This document shows positions 22,857-36,100 of a DNA stretch of 64,000 nucleotides, one piece after another. A program made the translations under genes and the position numbers. Each line of letters starts with the position of its first letter. The stretch's first letter is position 1. Source of the DNA: Morinoia aosen (taxonomy: Eukaryota > Arthropoda > Malacostraca > Amphipoda > Talitridae); the NCBI GenBank assembly GCA_030386875.1, contig CM059563.1:33704139-33768138 (forward strand), given 5' to 3'. A model generated the notes under the pieces. It saw nothing but the letters and a program-made list of their open reading frames with translations, was not told where the DNA came from and ran no database searches.

Positions 22857-23583
22857 ATTCATGCCGTCACAGTCACGTTGTTTTACACTTGACTAGCTTG
22901 GTATTAGAATGGGAGTGTCGGATTTGCGTGTATGCATTTGCAGCTGTTGATTGAAGCCTTGTGTGGTGGTACCCTGATGCGACCGCTGTTGCTTCCGTTT
23001 TGTCCGGCATTTCGGGATAGCGGCCGCTGCCTCCGTGGTGATGCCCTCGTGACCGTGAGCCGTTACGGTCACGACGTGGCCGCCGCCGCTCCTGCTCTCC
23101 CTAACTAGCGTAATTCGTCGTGTTTCTCGCGCTATCGCCGTACTTCGCTTAACTCTGCGCTTGCTCCCACATTCTCCACTTGTAATGATGTGCTCTCTGC
23201 ACATCGTATCGAGTAAAAAAAGTTCTGGACCGATCGTTTCTAATTCTTGAAAGAAGAGCAACTGCATTGTTTTTGGTAGGGTGGTAGGCATTACAACGTA
23301 GCTTCCTTTCTCTCAGTACTGACATGACCACTACTGTCATTAGTTTTTTATCGTGTTTTTCTTCTGATTGTTTCTGATCTTGATATTTAAATGTATTTTC
23401 AATAACTACGGCAGTAGAACATTTTAGTTCATTCATGAAGTTACTGCCATCCCTTTCTGGTATTTTTTAAAGTAAAGTGTAATTTTTTTTAATGTTTTTT
23501 TTTATGGTCGCAAAGAAATATGTTTACTTGGTAAAATCCGATGTGAACAATTTTATTTGCGTATCGTGAAAGGTGAACGAGTT
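22857..23583. other. No gene recognised; GC-richer patch with hairpin
   Basis: 22960-23110 is GC-rich and includes a perfect 9-bp-arm hairpin CGTGACCGT/ACGGTCACG at 23048-23073. A 132-residue antisense frame here has no family likeness and I do not call it a gene. Confidence 0.4.
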
Positions 23584-23597
23584 ACTGTTCATGACTC

Positions 23598-23961
23598 CCC
23601 TCAGGGGGATACAACTATTGTATCTATGGGAATTGGCGCTCCCAGGGGGACTATGTGTGGGCCTGAGCTAAAGGTTAGGTAGGCTTCCTTTTTGTTGTAA
23701 TAAAATAGGTTTTTGTTTTGTTACGGACCATCTTTATTCGGTTCACTGCTATCCTGTTTTTCAGCACCTACTACTTTCTTCTTTAACTTTTTTCTTGTTT
23801 CATGAACTTCTTTCTTAGCTTACTGTTTCTGTGCACTTTGTGCATAGATTCCGCGTTCCCTCAACTCCATACTAAATGGTGCCTTCTTCTTTCCTCTCTT
23901 GGAACATCTTTGTCGTGGTTAAGGGAGGCTAAAACTTTCTTATATAATGATAATAATAATA
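23598..23961 (+). mobile_element. R1 retroposon, full length, beside a coding exon
   Basis: Starts CCCTCAGGGGGATACAAC and ends in (TAA)n, with a perfect 14-bp duplication ACTGTTCATGACTC at 23584-23597 and 23962-23975. It ends 74 bp before Chip/Ldb exon A. Its internal GTTTTTCAG resembles a splice acceptor and could compete with the true one. Confidence 0.9.
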
Positions 23962-24035
23962 ACTGTTCATGACTCTGTAATAATCTTTGTGGCTACAGAC
24001 GTGCGTGTCGCTAATTTGTGCATTTCTTTTGACAG

Positions 24036-24111
24036 ACGTCACACTCCGTACTTTGGGCAGCCGGACTACAGACTGTACGAGCTGAACAAGAGGTTACAGC
24101 AGAGAACAGAC
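24036..24111 (+). CDS. Chip: Chip/Ldb coding exon A (first seen)
   Basis: The acceptor is ttttgacag ending at 24035 and the donor gtgagt starts at 24112. One base completes a split codon, then 25 codons begin RHTPYFGQPDYRLYELNK, the conserved start of the Ldb self-association region. The exon ends in phase 0. An R1 retroposon ends only 74 bp upstream. The preceding exon, which should end in two bases of an Arg or Gly codon, was not found in the window. Confidence 0.95.
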
Positions 24112-27100
24112 GTGAGTAGCCTCGGCCCAGCGCTGGCTCGGCGGGCAAGCGTCGCCTCACGCTGTGCTGCCTGCTGCTTGTCCCGAACTCAGCACTGCCC
24201 AGCCAGTTCTAAGAGTTTGAATACCGTCTTCGTAGTTCATGGAAATCTGGCCAAAATATCGTCAATCATATCAACTCCTCATAAAAATCTAGAGAGGATG
24301 ACAAATTTCTTTCAAATTTCTGAGAGCTTTTTTAAATTTTTCTGCTATGAGATTAATTTTTTTGGTTTTATTTTCCGTAATTATAATTAGTGTTGAAGAT
24401 ACACGATTAAAGTATTACAATTGTGGACGGTCTTGAATAATTATGTGAGTGTTCGGTCTCCAAAACGCAGAATACTCACTGTAGGGTAACTTGAGTACTT
24501 AATATAGTGTGGAAGTGAAAAGGGAATCGTGGATGTTGTGTGAGAAGAGGGCAAGAACTTGGCACGGTCTACGTAACGAGTGCTCTGAATGTTCAGCGCC
24601 GATTACTGGAAGTTAATATGCAGCTATGAATTTACGTTTTAATTACTTCGGTGATAGCAGATGACTATCGTGGAGTAAGGGTATACGACAGTAAGTAGGC
24701 ATGGGAAATTCAGTTACCAGTTCCGCTCACTTGGAGAATTTGAGGGCGCCAATATATGCGTAATATTTATCTTTGTAATTCATTTCCAGAAATTTGTTAT
24801 CGAGCTTTGTCTGACTTACATTATGAAACATATTTATATGCGTGCGTCTTAATGCTTATGAAATTAGAATTCCTTTTTAGCTTGAAATAAAAAGTTTATT
24901 AATTCCGAAAATATGGCAATGAGAACAAAGCCTACAACTCGTAGCCTTTCGTTTGTTAGTTTTTATCTAATAGAAATGACTTTTTCAAGAATATCCAGCT
25001 TTCGTATTGTCTGGTAACTTCTAGAATTATATAGAACTCACTAACTGCTGCTTCTACCGCTTTTTTGTACTTTTGATTTCTTGGGATAGTGTTCTTTTCT
25101 CCTGTCTATATCAGATTGCACGTTTGAATTTTCAGTTACGATCAATTGGTTTGGCGACCTGCTTTATGCTCATAGTAGAGAATTTTTTTATTTTCGTTGG
25201 TTTGTGGTGACTGTTATTTCGGTGGCCGCATTCAAACCGTCGGAATCAATATAGTGATGATGTGATCTAATGTTTCTCATTGATTTCAGAGTCAAATTTT
25301 GTGAAAGCTTGTTTTTTATTTTCTAATGCGAGCATTTGCAATTTCAATTGTTTCTTGTGAGCTTAATTCATCTTGAAGTTTTTTCAAATACCTCTAACTA
25401 TTAAAAAACTGATCAGTAGAGTAGCGAACATGGTGCGACTGTGGTGGTGCGGCGCATGTATTGCTGAGAATCGAGGTGCCGTGGCGCTCTTAGCGAGCGT
25501 GGTTCGTCGTGCATCAAAACGAGCTTTTTTAGTTTCCCGTGTTCTTCAGGCTAAAGTTTTCCTTGAAAATTCGAATTACCGCTTATTACGAATAATTTTC
25601 ACAGCTTAATGTAAGAGCATTAACGTAACAGAATTAAATGGATTACAAAATAATTTAGTAACCATCAAATATCGCCAAAACTAAGTATGCGTCCTCTAGT
25701 ATGCGTCCTCAATTTGAGCAAGTACACGTGATGTTGTTCTTTGACGTTTTGGTCCATTTCGGCCTGTATACAAATTCTATTGGCGCTGAACAGATAGAAC
25801 GAGTTGTAACCGTAGGTTAGTGGGATTTTTTTTTATATCTTTACGTTCGGCTATCAATTTCGACGTGGGTTAAATTTTCCAATTATTTTATTTAATTTTT
25901 TTCGTCGGAACGTTAATTCCTTCAATTTAAATATTGTGTTGAGGATTGCGATTAACATTCTTTGTTGGCGAGGACATCCAGTCCAGACCACCTACGTGAC
26001 ATTAAATATGGGTCAAGTTACTATAGAGCCCAACTGTCGACCCGAGTTTCGATGAAAAATGGATGATAAATGTCATTATGATGAAAACTTCATTAAAGAG
26101 TGTAATTTCTGTTTTAAGGACTCAGACAATTTGTGGTGGGACGCTTTTGCGACTGAGTTCTTCGAGGACGACGCCAGCCTGACGCTCACGTGCTGCCTCG
26201 AGGACGGCCCCAAGAGATACAGTAAGTCCCTCAGCGCTGGCAGCTCACACCTCACGTCTTGTGTGCTCTGTCAGGTCCTCGTCATGGCTGCCGTTCTTTC
26301 TATGAGCTTCTCTAGCACCGAGTGCATTACAGGGCTCTTGCAGTCATCGAATTCTCCTTTAGTTACTGCATTCACATTTGCTTCCATAGGTCTTTATGAG
26401 GAACTTGACTGATTCTGTCTTCTTTTCACATTGTCATCTAGTCTTGATTCATTGCTGATTCCGTGTTTAAAAAGCGTTGGTTAAATTACAATAGTGTGGT
26501 ATGTTTGTTGAGTCATTATTTTAAAGTTTCATTTTGCTTAAAGAGTTTTTGCCCAGTTCTCGCGTGTTCATGAATTTTCTACCAAAAAAAATGTCATTTT
26601 ATTAATATGTCATTGATTTTGAGGTATTCAGAAACCAAATGTTGCACAAATGAATTTAAATTATCAGGTGATATTTTGTGCTCTTTTCGTTTGTAGAAAA
26701 TTAGCCGTAACCATTATTAGGGTCGAAAGAAAAGCACTTTCAGTTCACCAAGTATGAAATATATGAAGTATCAATTTTTTTCTTTCGTTTACTTTTCTGT
26801 TTACTTGACAATGAGGAAGATGGTACCAAAAATGGCCTGCGCTCACATTATTCAATGATTACTCAAATAAAATTCCTTGAAAGCTTCTACAATCAACTGA
26901 ATTTTTTACAGTCTCGGAAAAGCATTGCTTGTCGTTTACGCCATTGCTCTGAACTTTTTCGAAGATGGGAAGTTCAAACTGAATGCTGCATAGAGCAGTA
27001 TTTAGTTTATTTACTCCTAGTTTGTCTGTCACTTTTTTTATTGCTTTGTGTTTTAATAAAATCCACACTGAGCATTTGATGACGGATGGAGGTGGATAAA

Positions 27101-30100
27101 ACCATGTCTTTATTTTGTTTATTTATTTGATGTGCACCATTTACAGCTTTTTACATGAGCCTTGGAATTGACGTGCATTGTGTAACGAGTTGTCCATTGC
27201 CCACCAGCTATCGGGCGAACATTACTGCCGAGGTACTTCAGGAGCATATTTGACGGCGGGGTCACGGAGCTCTACTACGCTGTCAAGCATCCTAAGGAAT
27301 CCTTCCACAACACCTCCATCACCCTCGACTGTGATAACACTAATATGGTCACCCATCACGGCAAGCCCATGTTCACGAAGGTATGGTGGCTGCTGGCCCT
27401 AAATTGTTTGGGTGTGTGTGGGCGCAGCATGATGCTCTGCTATGTCGCCGCTATGCTAGCATGAATCGCTTTGCTACTCACCTGCTGGGGAGGAGGGGTT
27501 GTCATGTGGTCGTCCTCACACGTCTTATTCAGTCATGCCTCGACGAAATTCTGGCTGTTTTCATAGAATATGGACTCATGTGAGTATCCATACTATTGCT
27601 CGAGGATCTTTCTTTGAGTTTAACATTGGAATGTGTTCCCCAATGACATGAATTTATCTCGTTTGATATGTTTAATATTATTAATTTTAATGTTTTTATG
27701 GTCAAATGTTCTGTCTTCTCTAACACTGCAGTTTCCTCATTTTCGTGATAAAAGCAAGTGCACTGGAATATCCATGCAAGTGTTGGTCTTGGCCGAAATG
27801 TCCATATAATTTTAGCTTGAACTGCTTTTGGTATTAAAACTAAAATACTGTAAAATTTGAGCCCAAACGTCTGTAAACTTTGATTGACCATGGTGGTCAA
27901 ATTAGAACTGGAGTGCATGTGGAATCTAACAGAATTTCTTTTAATTGCAACGTAAAAGCACAAGACTAGAAATACTCGTAGAACTTGATTTGTATGTGCA
28001 TTTTGCCACTTATTACCTTTTTTGGAAAATAGTCTTCTGTAGTTTTCTATCTCCTGTCATAGTTTGCTGACGTATTTTATCCAATCGGGTCAAAAATTCT
28101 TCATGGAAGCTTGAAATCGCTTCATTCAAATGTTCTGTTGTATCGTTTTAAATGGTTTTGAGGCGAAACACGGTTCGATGGTTTTTTTTGATGATATAAT
28201 TATGAATGAATAGGTTTTTAATTCTTTTTTAGAGATGAAAAGCAGGAAAGGATTGTCTCTCTTAAAAATTGCAGAAGTGTAGCAATGATGCTGTTTTCAT
28301 GGCTGACTCTGGCTTCATGTACTTTATGGAAAGGCCTAGTCAACTTTTACATGAAGATTTAATCTCATTTATTACATTGCTTAGCAAGGTATCTATAAAT
28401 TTGTTATCGGATCCTTTACTGGACATCCCTTTTCCTTTGGTTAAATACGTTCTGACTTGTGAGCTATCACGTACCCGTATTTCTGTATTCTTGGAGAGTC
28501 TAGCGCTCACTCACGGCTGCTACTCGAACGGTGTTTTCATGAAACTTTATTCCCCTCAGGGGGATACAATTATTGTGTGTATGGGAATTAGCGCTCTCAG
28601 GGGGACTATGTAAGGGCCTGAGCTAAAGGTTTGGTAGGCTTTCTTTTCGTTGAAATAGAATAGGTTTTGTTTTGTTACGGACCATCTTTTTTCGGTTCAC
28701 TGCTGTCATGTTTTTCAGCACCTATTACTTTCTTCTTCAACTTTTTCTTGTTTCATGATCTTCTTTCTTAGCTTTCTGTTTCTGTGCCCTTTCTGCATAG
28801 ATTCCGCGTTTCCTTAACTCCATACTAAATGGTGCCTTCTTCCTTCCTCTCTTTGGATAGCCTCTGTTGCAGATAGGGAGGCATAAACTAACTAATAATC
28901 TAATCTAATCTAATACTTCGTTTGAGAGATTTTCGTCTTAAGTCTCGTGGTTCGATTTTTTCATGCCCCATTGAACGCTTGCTCCCCAAATACTTTAATT
29001 CAAGAGAAAACCTGATGCTTATAAGCGTTAACTCTAATGTATCCTCATGGTTGAGTTCGATTGAAGTGATAACCATACAAACGCGGCCCTAAAATAATAC
29101 TCTGAGATCATGTCACTAAACGCTAGGGCTTGTCTTGAAAAATCGCCTCTTGTTTGAATGCTAAATGTCAACATTTTGTTGAGGCTGTTGGCTGGTGGCG
29201 TGAGTTCGTATTTAAGAATGCATGAACTCTGTGGTGGGGCGGAGAGTTCGGTGGCTCAGTGGTCTATATCGACGTGATGTGGGTCACGGGGCGTTAGCCA
29301 TTGCTGATCTTTTGCTTACTCTGCGCGGCTGTGGGTGTTGGCTGGGGGGCATGCGGCATTGATGAACAAACTTGGCGCTCAACATAGCATTTGTCCTAGG
29401 CTCCAGCACGTCACTTCTCACAAGACGTTATTACCTACCATCAAGTTGTATTGTTTGTTCAGGAGCTCTTTAATGACACGTATTCACCACTAGAAATTCT
29501 ATTATATTCATGAACGAAATGAGAATTACAACTGAAGCGAAACCTTCGTTCATGACACGAGCGGAACGTTTCTATGTTATCTTTTGGTGAGAGTGAAAGC
29601 CTCTAACTGTGCGTCTCCTGAACGGAGTCTTGGTTGCATTTCCTCCTTTCCCTGAACTTCACACTAAATGGTACTTCCATCCTTTCTCTCTTTAGAGCAC
29701 CTTTAGGTTTGGATTAACTCGTCCATTCTAATCACTTTTTGGGTGAAATACAAGCTGGTCGTCGCACGGTCGAACTGTGTTCCGTGTGCGAGTGTTTCTT
29801 CCTTTCTGCGGTGGTGAGGATACTTGGGACCATGAACTGCGCTCCTTGTTCCTTGAATATATTCAACACACCTTCACTTCTCACACGAGTCTGGCCCATC
29901 GTAGAGGCCGCGCACTTCATTTCATATCCAGTTCATCATCTGTAATTTATCTGAACACGTCAATGAAAATTTTTACTTTCCCTTTACTAAGTTTTACTGA
30001 CGTAATTACTTTTTAACTGATGATGGAGCGGGACTCCGAAACGTGTTTTTAGTAAAGATGATAAATTTTCTCGGAATTTTCTTCGATTGAAAGTTTCTGA

Positions 30101-33100
30101 TCATCTGTAATGCAACGAAGGATTTGCTCAATATTTACGTTTCCATGTGTTTTCATAAGTTTGCACATTTAATGATGCGTCTATCCCTGTGAGTTGGTAC
30201 TTTGAACCTTGAAGTTATCACGGAGGAAAAATTCCTTTCATTCGTTTCGTATATCATATGCGCAGGATAGAATGCACTAAGAAGAAACAATTGCTCGTCA
30301 CTTGGGCAAGACAGGTGATGTAAAGTTTACCCAACCCCATACTCGCAAAATGAGTCTCGCCTCCCTGCTGTTGGTTCTCCTGTTGGTTAGGAAATTCATC
30401 CCAGGCAGCATGTGCTGATTTCATCAAGCATCGAGTTCATCGAATTAAAGTTCTTTTTGAGTAATCGATGAAAAAGTAAAATGTACACGCGTATATTGGC
30501 GGTACTTTTCCCATCATTTATGATTTTCTATGTTGTATTAGATATGGAAGGAATATGTTGTACGGTGCCACAACTACTGGACAACACCGGAGTCACGCTA
30601 GCTGATGCGCACGCAGAGCGCACATGACCGCTCGTGCGCTGGTGTCATGCCCTGCGTGCGGAGGAGACCAGCACTGTGGCGATGAGCCCGTCTGAGTGGC
30701 GCTGATCAATAGAGCGTTCCGTACCCTCGCGTGCTCACCGATACATTATTCGGCTCCACCTCATCATTTCTGTACCTCCCGCTGTCACCGGTCTCGAGCG
30801 GCTATTTTACAAGCTAGCCTCAATTTTGCAGTTCACTCAATACTCTACAGTACAAATAGTGTTCAAGAGTACCGTCATAGAAATTAAAAACTAGTAACAG
30901 TATTAACGCTCACTGTGTACGGAAAGCGTTCTGTGGATATTGCGCGCCGTTGCGTGTAATTAACCTTCTATAATATCGAGTACAAAAAGTACATACTCAG
31001 AGGGAGGAAATGTAACGGGGCATTTTTATCGTGAAAATAGCTTTTCCCTTTCACTCTCTGCGGTATGTTATTACTAAATGTTAATGCGTTGACTGTGAGG
31101 TTGTGTATGCTGTAAAAGATTCTTGTGACTAAGCCTGTGGTGCTCGCGTCAAGTAGACTGACTGACTCACAACGTAAGGCGTGGTACCGACCGACCTTGC
31201 AGCGTAGCGATCGGCTTGTCAGGGGGTGCTGATTCTTGTAGGCTCTAGCACGATCTTCCAGAATTAGGTGCGAATTTTTTTACAAATGATTAAAATCGTA
31301 GTATTTTTTCTTTTAAAACATCAAAGTGCGAGTGTAAAGAAAAAAAACACTCGTAATGCGTGGCATGGCGCTTGTCCGCACAAGGACAAAGTAACGTGCC
31401 TCACACACTCCTTGACTTCTTTGTAACTAGACTTTGATGTCCAGTCTCTTTCGTTGAATCTAGTTTCTTATTTTTTATTCTGTGCTTCCTGTCCTGTTCT
31501 GTGCTTTCTGTCGTTGAGCGTCGGACACAAGTGTATCATGAGACTGAATTTGAATATTTTTTGTCAGGTCATTAAGTTTAGTTCACACTTCTGACCTGCA
31601 ATATTGATGAGCTCTGCCAACGTGAACAGAGAACTGAATTTCTTGGGAGGCGTTGGGGATTCGTGCACCCGCCAGACCTTGCGTTCAGAAGTCTGTGGTG
31701 TCCGCCGAAACGAACTGGTGCATGGAGTGAGAGCGGACCGCCGATGCTGCTAGTACAGGACAACTGCCTTCAAATTCAACACAGCTGTGCAAACCGATGT
31801 ATCTGTGGTGGTCAACTGCGGAACCACAGGTGTTCTCGGCACCAACGCGTGTGCTTCTTCATTAATTGTGTCTCGCTGTCCGCTCTGGTTACTTCTCTTT
31901 TTACCTTTTACGCTGAAAATTCTGCTAATTTATGTATGTTTTTTTAGAAGTATTATTTTCGTTTAGAAACCCCTCTTCCGCAGTTTTTTTATATTACTCG
32001 ATTCCATTGTGATCATTATTCCATCTGTTTTACACGTTTCGATTCATCTCCAAATTAAGGTGTGTGCTACTTTACTTCAAGAGTGTCAAGAGTTCTTGTA
32101 GAACTGTTAGATACCTCAGCTGTAGATAGGGTTTCGGGGTATCTATATTTTGCGCCCACTTTGTTTCTATCAGTTCTGTTGTCTTTTTCGCGTTCTCTTC
32201 TATGTTCTTTCTTTTTTCTTCTTCCTAACTTGCTGTTTCTATGCGCAGAGTCTCCTGTGTGGGAACATACCTTGTGCATGGGTTCCCCGCTTTTTATAGT
32301 CGATACGAAATGTTCCATTCTTTGCGTTCTCTTGAGATCGCCTTTGTTGTGGCAATGGGGTCTCAAACTAATACAAGTCACGACAGTGTAATGACAGCGT
32401 CGCCAAAATTCCTCGCATTTTGAACATCTTTGAATCCTTCACTGTACTCCCCTTGAACCACCAATGTTGGATTAACGAATGGCACGACAGTGTGCATAAG
32501 CCTTTAGATGGAGCTTCTTTCTTCTTACTCTGTCATATTGGGTTGGCTTAAAAATTCGTCCGTTTTTCAATGTCATCTTTCCGACCTCCTAAAGATTATT
32601 TTATATCCTTATTCTCCAAGTCCTGTATTTGGTATCGTTATAGCGAGCATGCTTACGTCAGTGTGCAATACAAGTGTGGAGAAGTTCTGACATTTTTGCT
32701 TGCATTTGAGCCCTTGAAATGGTAGACCAAGCAGAGCACTACTGACATCTAATGCTTTTTACTTTAAAAAGGAAAACAACAAAAACTACCCATACTCGTG
32801 GCATATATTTGTGTAAGTAACTGTTGTTTTCTTTCCTTTCTGAAGTATAAAAGTATTAGATATCGCTAGTGCTCTGCTTTGTCCACCATTTCATAGGCTC
32901 GAATGCAGGCAAAAATCTCAGAACTTCTCTACTCGCTCGCGGTGGCACAGCGGTTAAGGGATCGGACTTGTATGTTGGAGTCGCGGGTTCGTATCCCGGC
33001 GCTGGCGCTGCGACTTTCCCCGTTGGGTATAAGGGAAAGCTCAAGCACAATACCCCACTCGACCCAGGTGTCGGAAATGGGTACCGGCTTTACGGGGGAA

Positions 33101-36100
33101 CCGTCATGGTGTCCTATATATAGTGTTAGTTATAAGACATTTGAAAAACCAATGCTTAAGATCATTTGTATCAGGCTTGATTGGAAATAAAGCATCCCAA
33201 AGATGCCGATGTTTGTTGTTTGTTTGTTTGTTTGTTTGTTTGTTACTCGGAGGCCTATTGCACGCTGACGTAAACATGCTCGTTGTACTGAATGCAGTAT
33301 TTAAAGAATAAGAGTGTGGTGATCCCAGCGGTAAGCCGCGGACCTCCACAAGACCTGAGAAAAGCTGCCTCCAGACTACAACCGCATCCGTTCCAGAGCA
33401 CCTCCGGACCCGAAGCGCCTAGTCAACCAAACACGGGACCTGAGAGAAGCCGCCTCGCGACTATGAGAAAAGGTGCCCGTAAGCTACAACGGCTTCCTGC
33501 CTCCAGCACCACAGGCCCACAAACTCGCGACCAATCAGGACTCACGCCCGGACTCAAGGCTTGCACTCGAGGCCTACATAAGGCGACCCCAACAAGGCTC
33601 GCACTGACTCAAGCCCTCGTCCTCGTTCAAGTCACATCTCCAGCACCAGCCTCGTGTTCCTGCATCTAGCTTCCGAGATCGACTTTGTCTCTCGCGTACC
33701 TGCACCAAGCTCCGGAGACCGGCCCTGCCTACCGACGCCCCAAGGTGTTGCAAGGTCTTAAACCTAGTAGCGTCTTGACGCTTCAAGGTGTTTCAAAGCC
33801 TTAAAAAAGTCACGTTGCAACGCCCCGCGCCGGCGTCGTCGGCCAAGCCGCTCTACGACATCTCTCGCCCGCTCCGGCCGGCTAGCCTCGCCGCAGCTAC
33901 TTACCAGCTACCACGGTGAACCGCGTGGCGGCTGGGCCCGACCCAGCTGACTAGCCTCGTCTCGGCGCCCCGCTAGCACCAGCTGACCTGTTCGTAACAG
34001 TCGCACGACGTAGCACCAATCATCACGTCTCGCCGCTGCGTTTGTAAGTAGCGTCCTCGCGGACGTTACCCGCTATTGGTGCTTGTTTCAATCATTACGT
34101 ATTCTCGAATAGTATTGTATTTCAACCATCACGTATTAGTGCTGTGTTCCAATCATTACGTAATTTACGAGTAACGAACAGTGCTCATAGTAGTCACCGA
34201 GGGCCCTGTGTAATGGTCCGTGTTCCGTGTACCTAACAGTCACCAATATAATTACCGTGTTACCCCCGTGTTGTCCATATCCTGCCGAATACGGTTGTAC
34301 CTCAGGCACTCGCTTCGGGCTATACTATCACGAAAAAGATAGCTCAAAGTCTGCCCGAAGCGTGTTGCAGCCTGGGGGAGAACACCACAAGAGCATAAAA
34401 TGTTTAGGAGGTCGGAAAGATGACTTTCAAAAAACGAACGAACTTTTGGGCCAACCCAGTACTTTCTCATGCATCTTATGAAGCCAACGTCGCCCACGAA
34501 AATCATCAGTGCAATATGCGCTTGTTTGCTTCTATGCCCAGCGTCTTTGAGCTTTTCAACTTGCTCCTAAGGCACTTCCGTCTTAACCCCTTCCCCAACA
34601 ATTTATTTGTTAAAAATACTCCTTTTTCAGACTAATTTTTTTATTTTGGTTCTATGTAGTATTTTTGATGCTGGTTATGAAAACAGTTTGTTATTCTTTT
34701 TTCTTCCCATTTTTGTGGTTAACTTTTTATTTTAAAAATACCTTTGTCGGCAAAAACGAGTCAAATAGTCATTGTCTGATGTCGAGAAATAGTCATTGTG
34801 TGATGAACTGGCAGAGTTATCAGAAGTATTCAAGCTTCTGAGGGAAGGTTCATATTCACTATCTTCCGTTGAACTAGACATTTGGGGTGTAACACTTCGC
34901 TTGAAAATGGTACCAAAAAAATGAATGGAAATGTGGATGCAAACAACACTTATCCGACGTCAATGGCTGTTGGAGCAAGTCTAGTAACAATGTTCTTGAA
35001 ATCCCACAGCTCTACCCTATCGCCTCTGCCAGGCGCACAATTTGACAAGAATACTCGTTTCACACGTAGAATGGCTTACTTACTAGGCTTAAAATCGACG
35101 AGTATATACGTGTGTTGCTGGTTTTTGAGGATGAAGTTTTAGACTAGTATACTCGTCTACGACTGAAAAACGATTATTCTGTGAAAACGAGTTACACGTT
35201 TCTGCCGGGGAAGGGGTTAATGCGATGGTAGATATGTTAATCTATGTCTATTTACCAGTTTTTTAGTCAAATTCTATGCTTCTACGTTTTTTTGTGTGTG
35301 GTTGAATCATCTGAAGTATTTGTCATTCCTTATGGAGAAAGTTCTTAAGTGTTCGTATAACTTATTTTGCTTGGAGTTTATGTTATGTTATAACGCTTTT
35401 TTTGTCAAGTATCGCAAAGTATTGAATTTTTTCATTTCTGATATTTACGTTCTTCTGGTCGATTGTTTGCATTACTGTTAATTTTCGTCCCCTCAGGGAA
35501 CTACAGCTATTGCTAATATTCTAATAAGCGTTCCAAGAGAGAAAATGTGAAATCTCGAGCTGACGGTTGAAAAAGTATTTGTAGTATTTGGTTCGTTACA
35601 GACCATCTTTTGTCGGTTCACTGCTGTCCTGTTTTTCAGCATCTATTATTTTTTTCTTTTGTCTTGTTTCATAAACTTTCTTCTAAACTTACTGTTTTTA
35701 GACGCCGGAGATCTTGTGTGGGGAACGCACCTTGTGCATGGATACCCCGTTCCCTTAATTTCATACTAAATCGTCCCTTTCTCTCTTTGGAACACATTAG
35801 TTGTGGTTAGGGTATCGTAATATAACTTGTCTAACCTAATGTAATAATTCTTGAGAATGATGTATTGATGTCGCTTTTTCTTCATTATCTTCTCTGCTCG
35901 TAATCACCTTCGCAGGTGAGCAGAAAACTGCTGGTGGTGGTAGCATGGTTCCCCTGGCCGCACCCCTCAGGGGGATACGGCTATTGTATCTATGGGAATT
36001 ACCACTCCCAGGGGGAAAGTGTGTGTGTGTGTGTGTGTGTGTGTGAGGGCCCGAGCTGTGAGTTAAGTAGGCCTTCTTTTTGTTGAAATAAAATGTTTTT

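Larger units (their letters stand above)
32538..34459. mobile_element. Mariner-derived foldback element, interrupted twice
   Basis: Ends TTGGGTTGGC (32538) and GCCAACCCAG (34459) are mariner-type termini flanked by TA (32536-32537, 34460-34461). Removing the two insertions leaves a 529-bp palindrome: a left arm of about 243 bp (32538-32780), a 42-bp loop (32781-32822), and a right arm made of 32823-32935, 33250-33314 and 34394-34459. Arms are clearly homologous over their whole length. No transposase frame. Confidence 0.82.

Noticed and set aside
22893-23436. 132- and 95-residue antisense frames
   Set aside because: Ordinary composition with no motif, no splice context and no recognisable family.
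1-24035. Search for the Chip/Ldb N-terminal exon (PMYPP, LEPG-like peptides)
   Set aside because: Nothing matching was found in any frame by reading. The exon is probably outside the window or too diverged to recognise.
28895-28914. TAATC repeats as telomere-like sequence
   Set aside because: They are the 3' tails of R1 retroposons. The arthropod telomere repeat TTAGG is not present in arrays.
32936-33012. tRNA gene with A and B boxes
   Set aside because: The acceptor stem does not close, the unit continues into a long body with a (TTTG)n tail, and it has its own target duplication. It is a tRNA-derived SINE.
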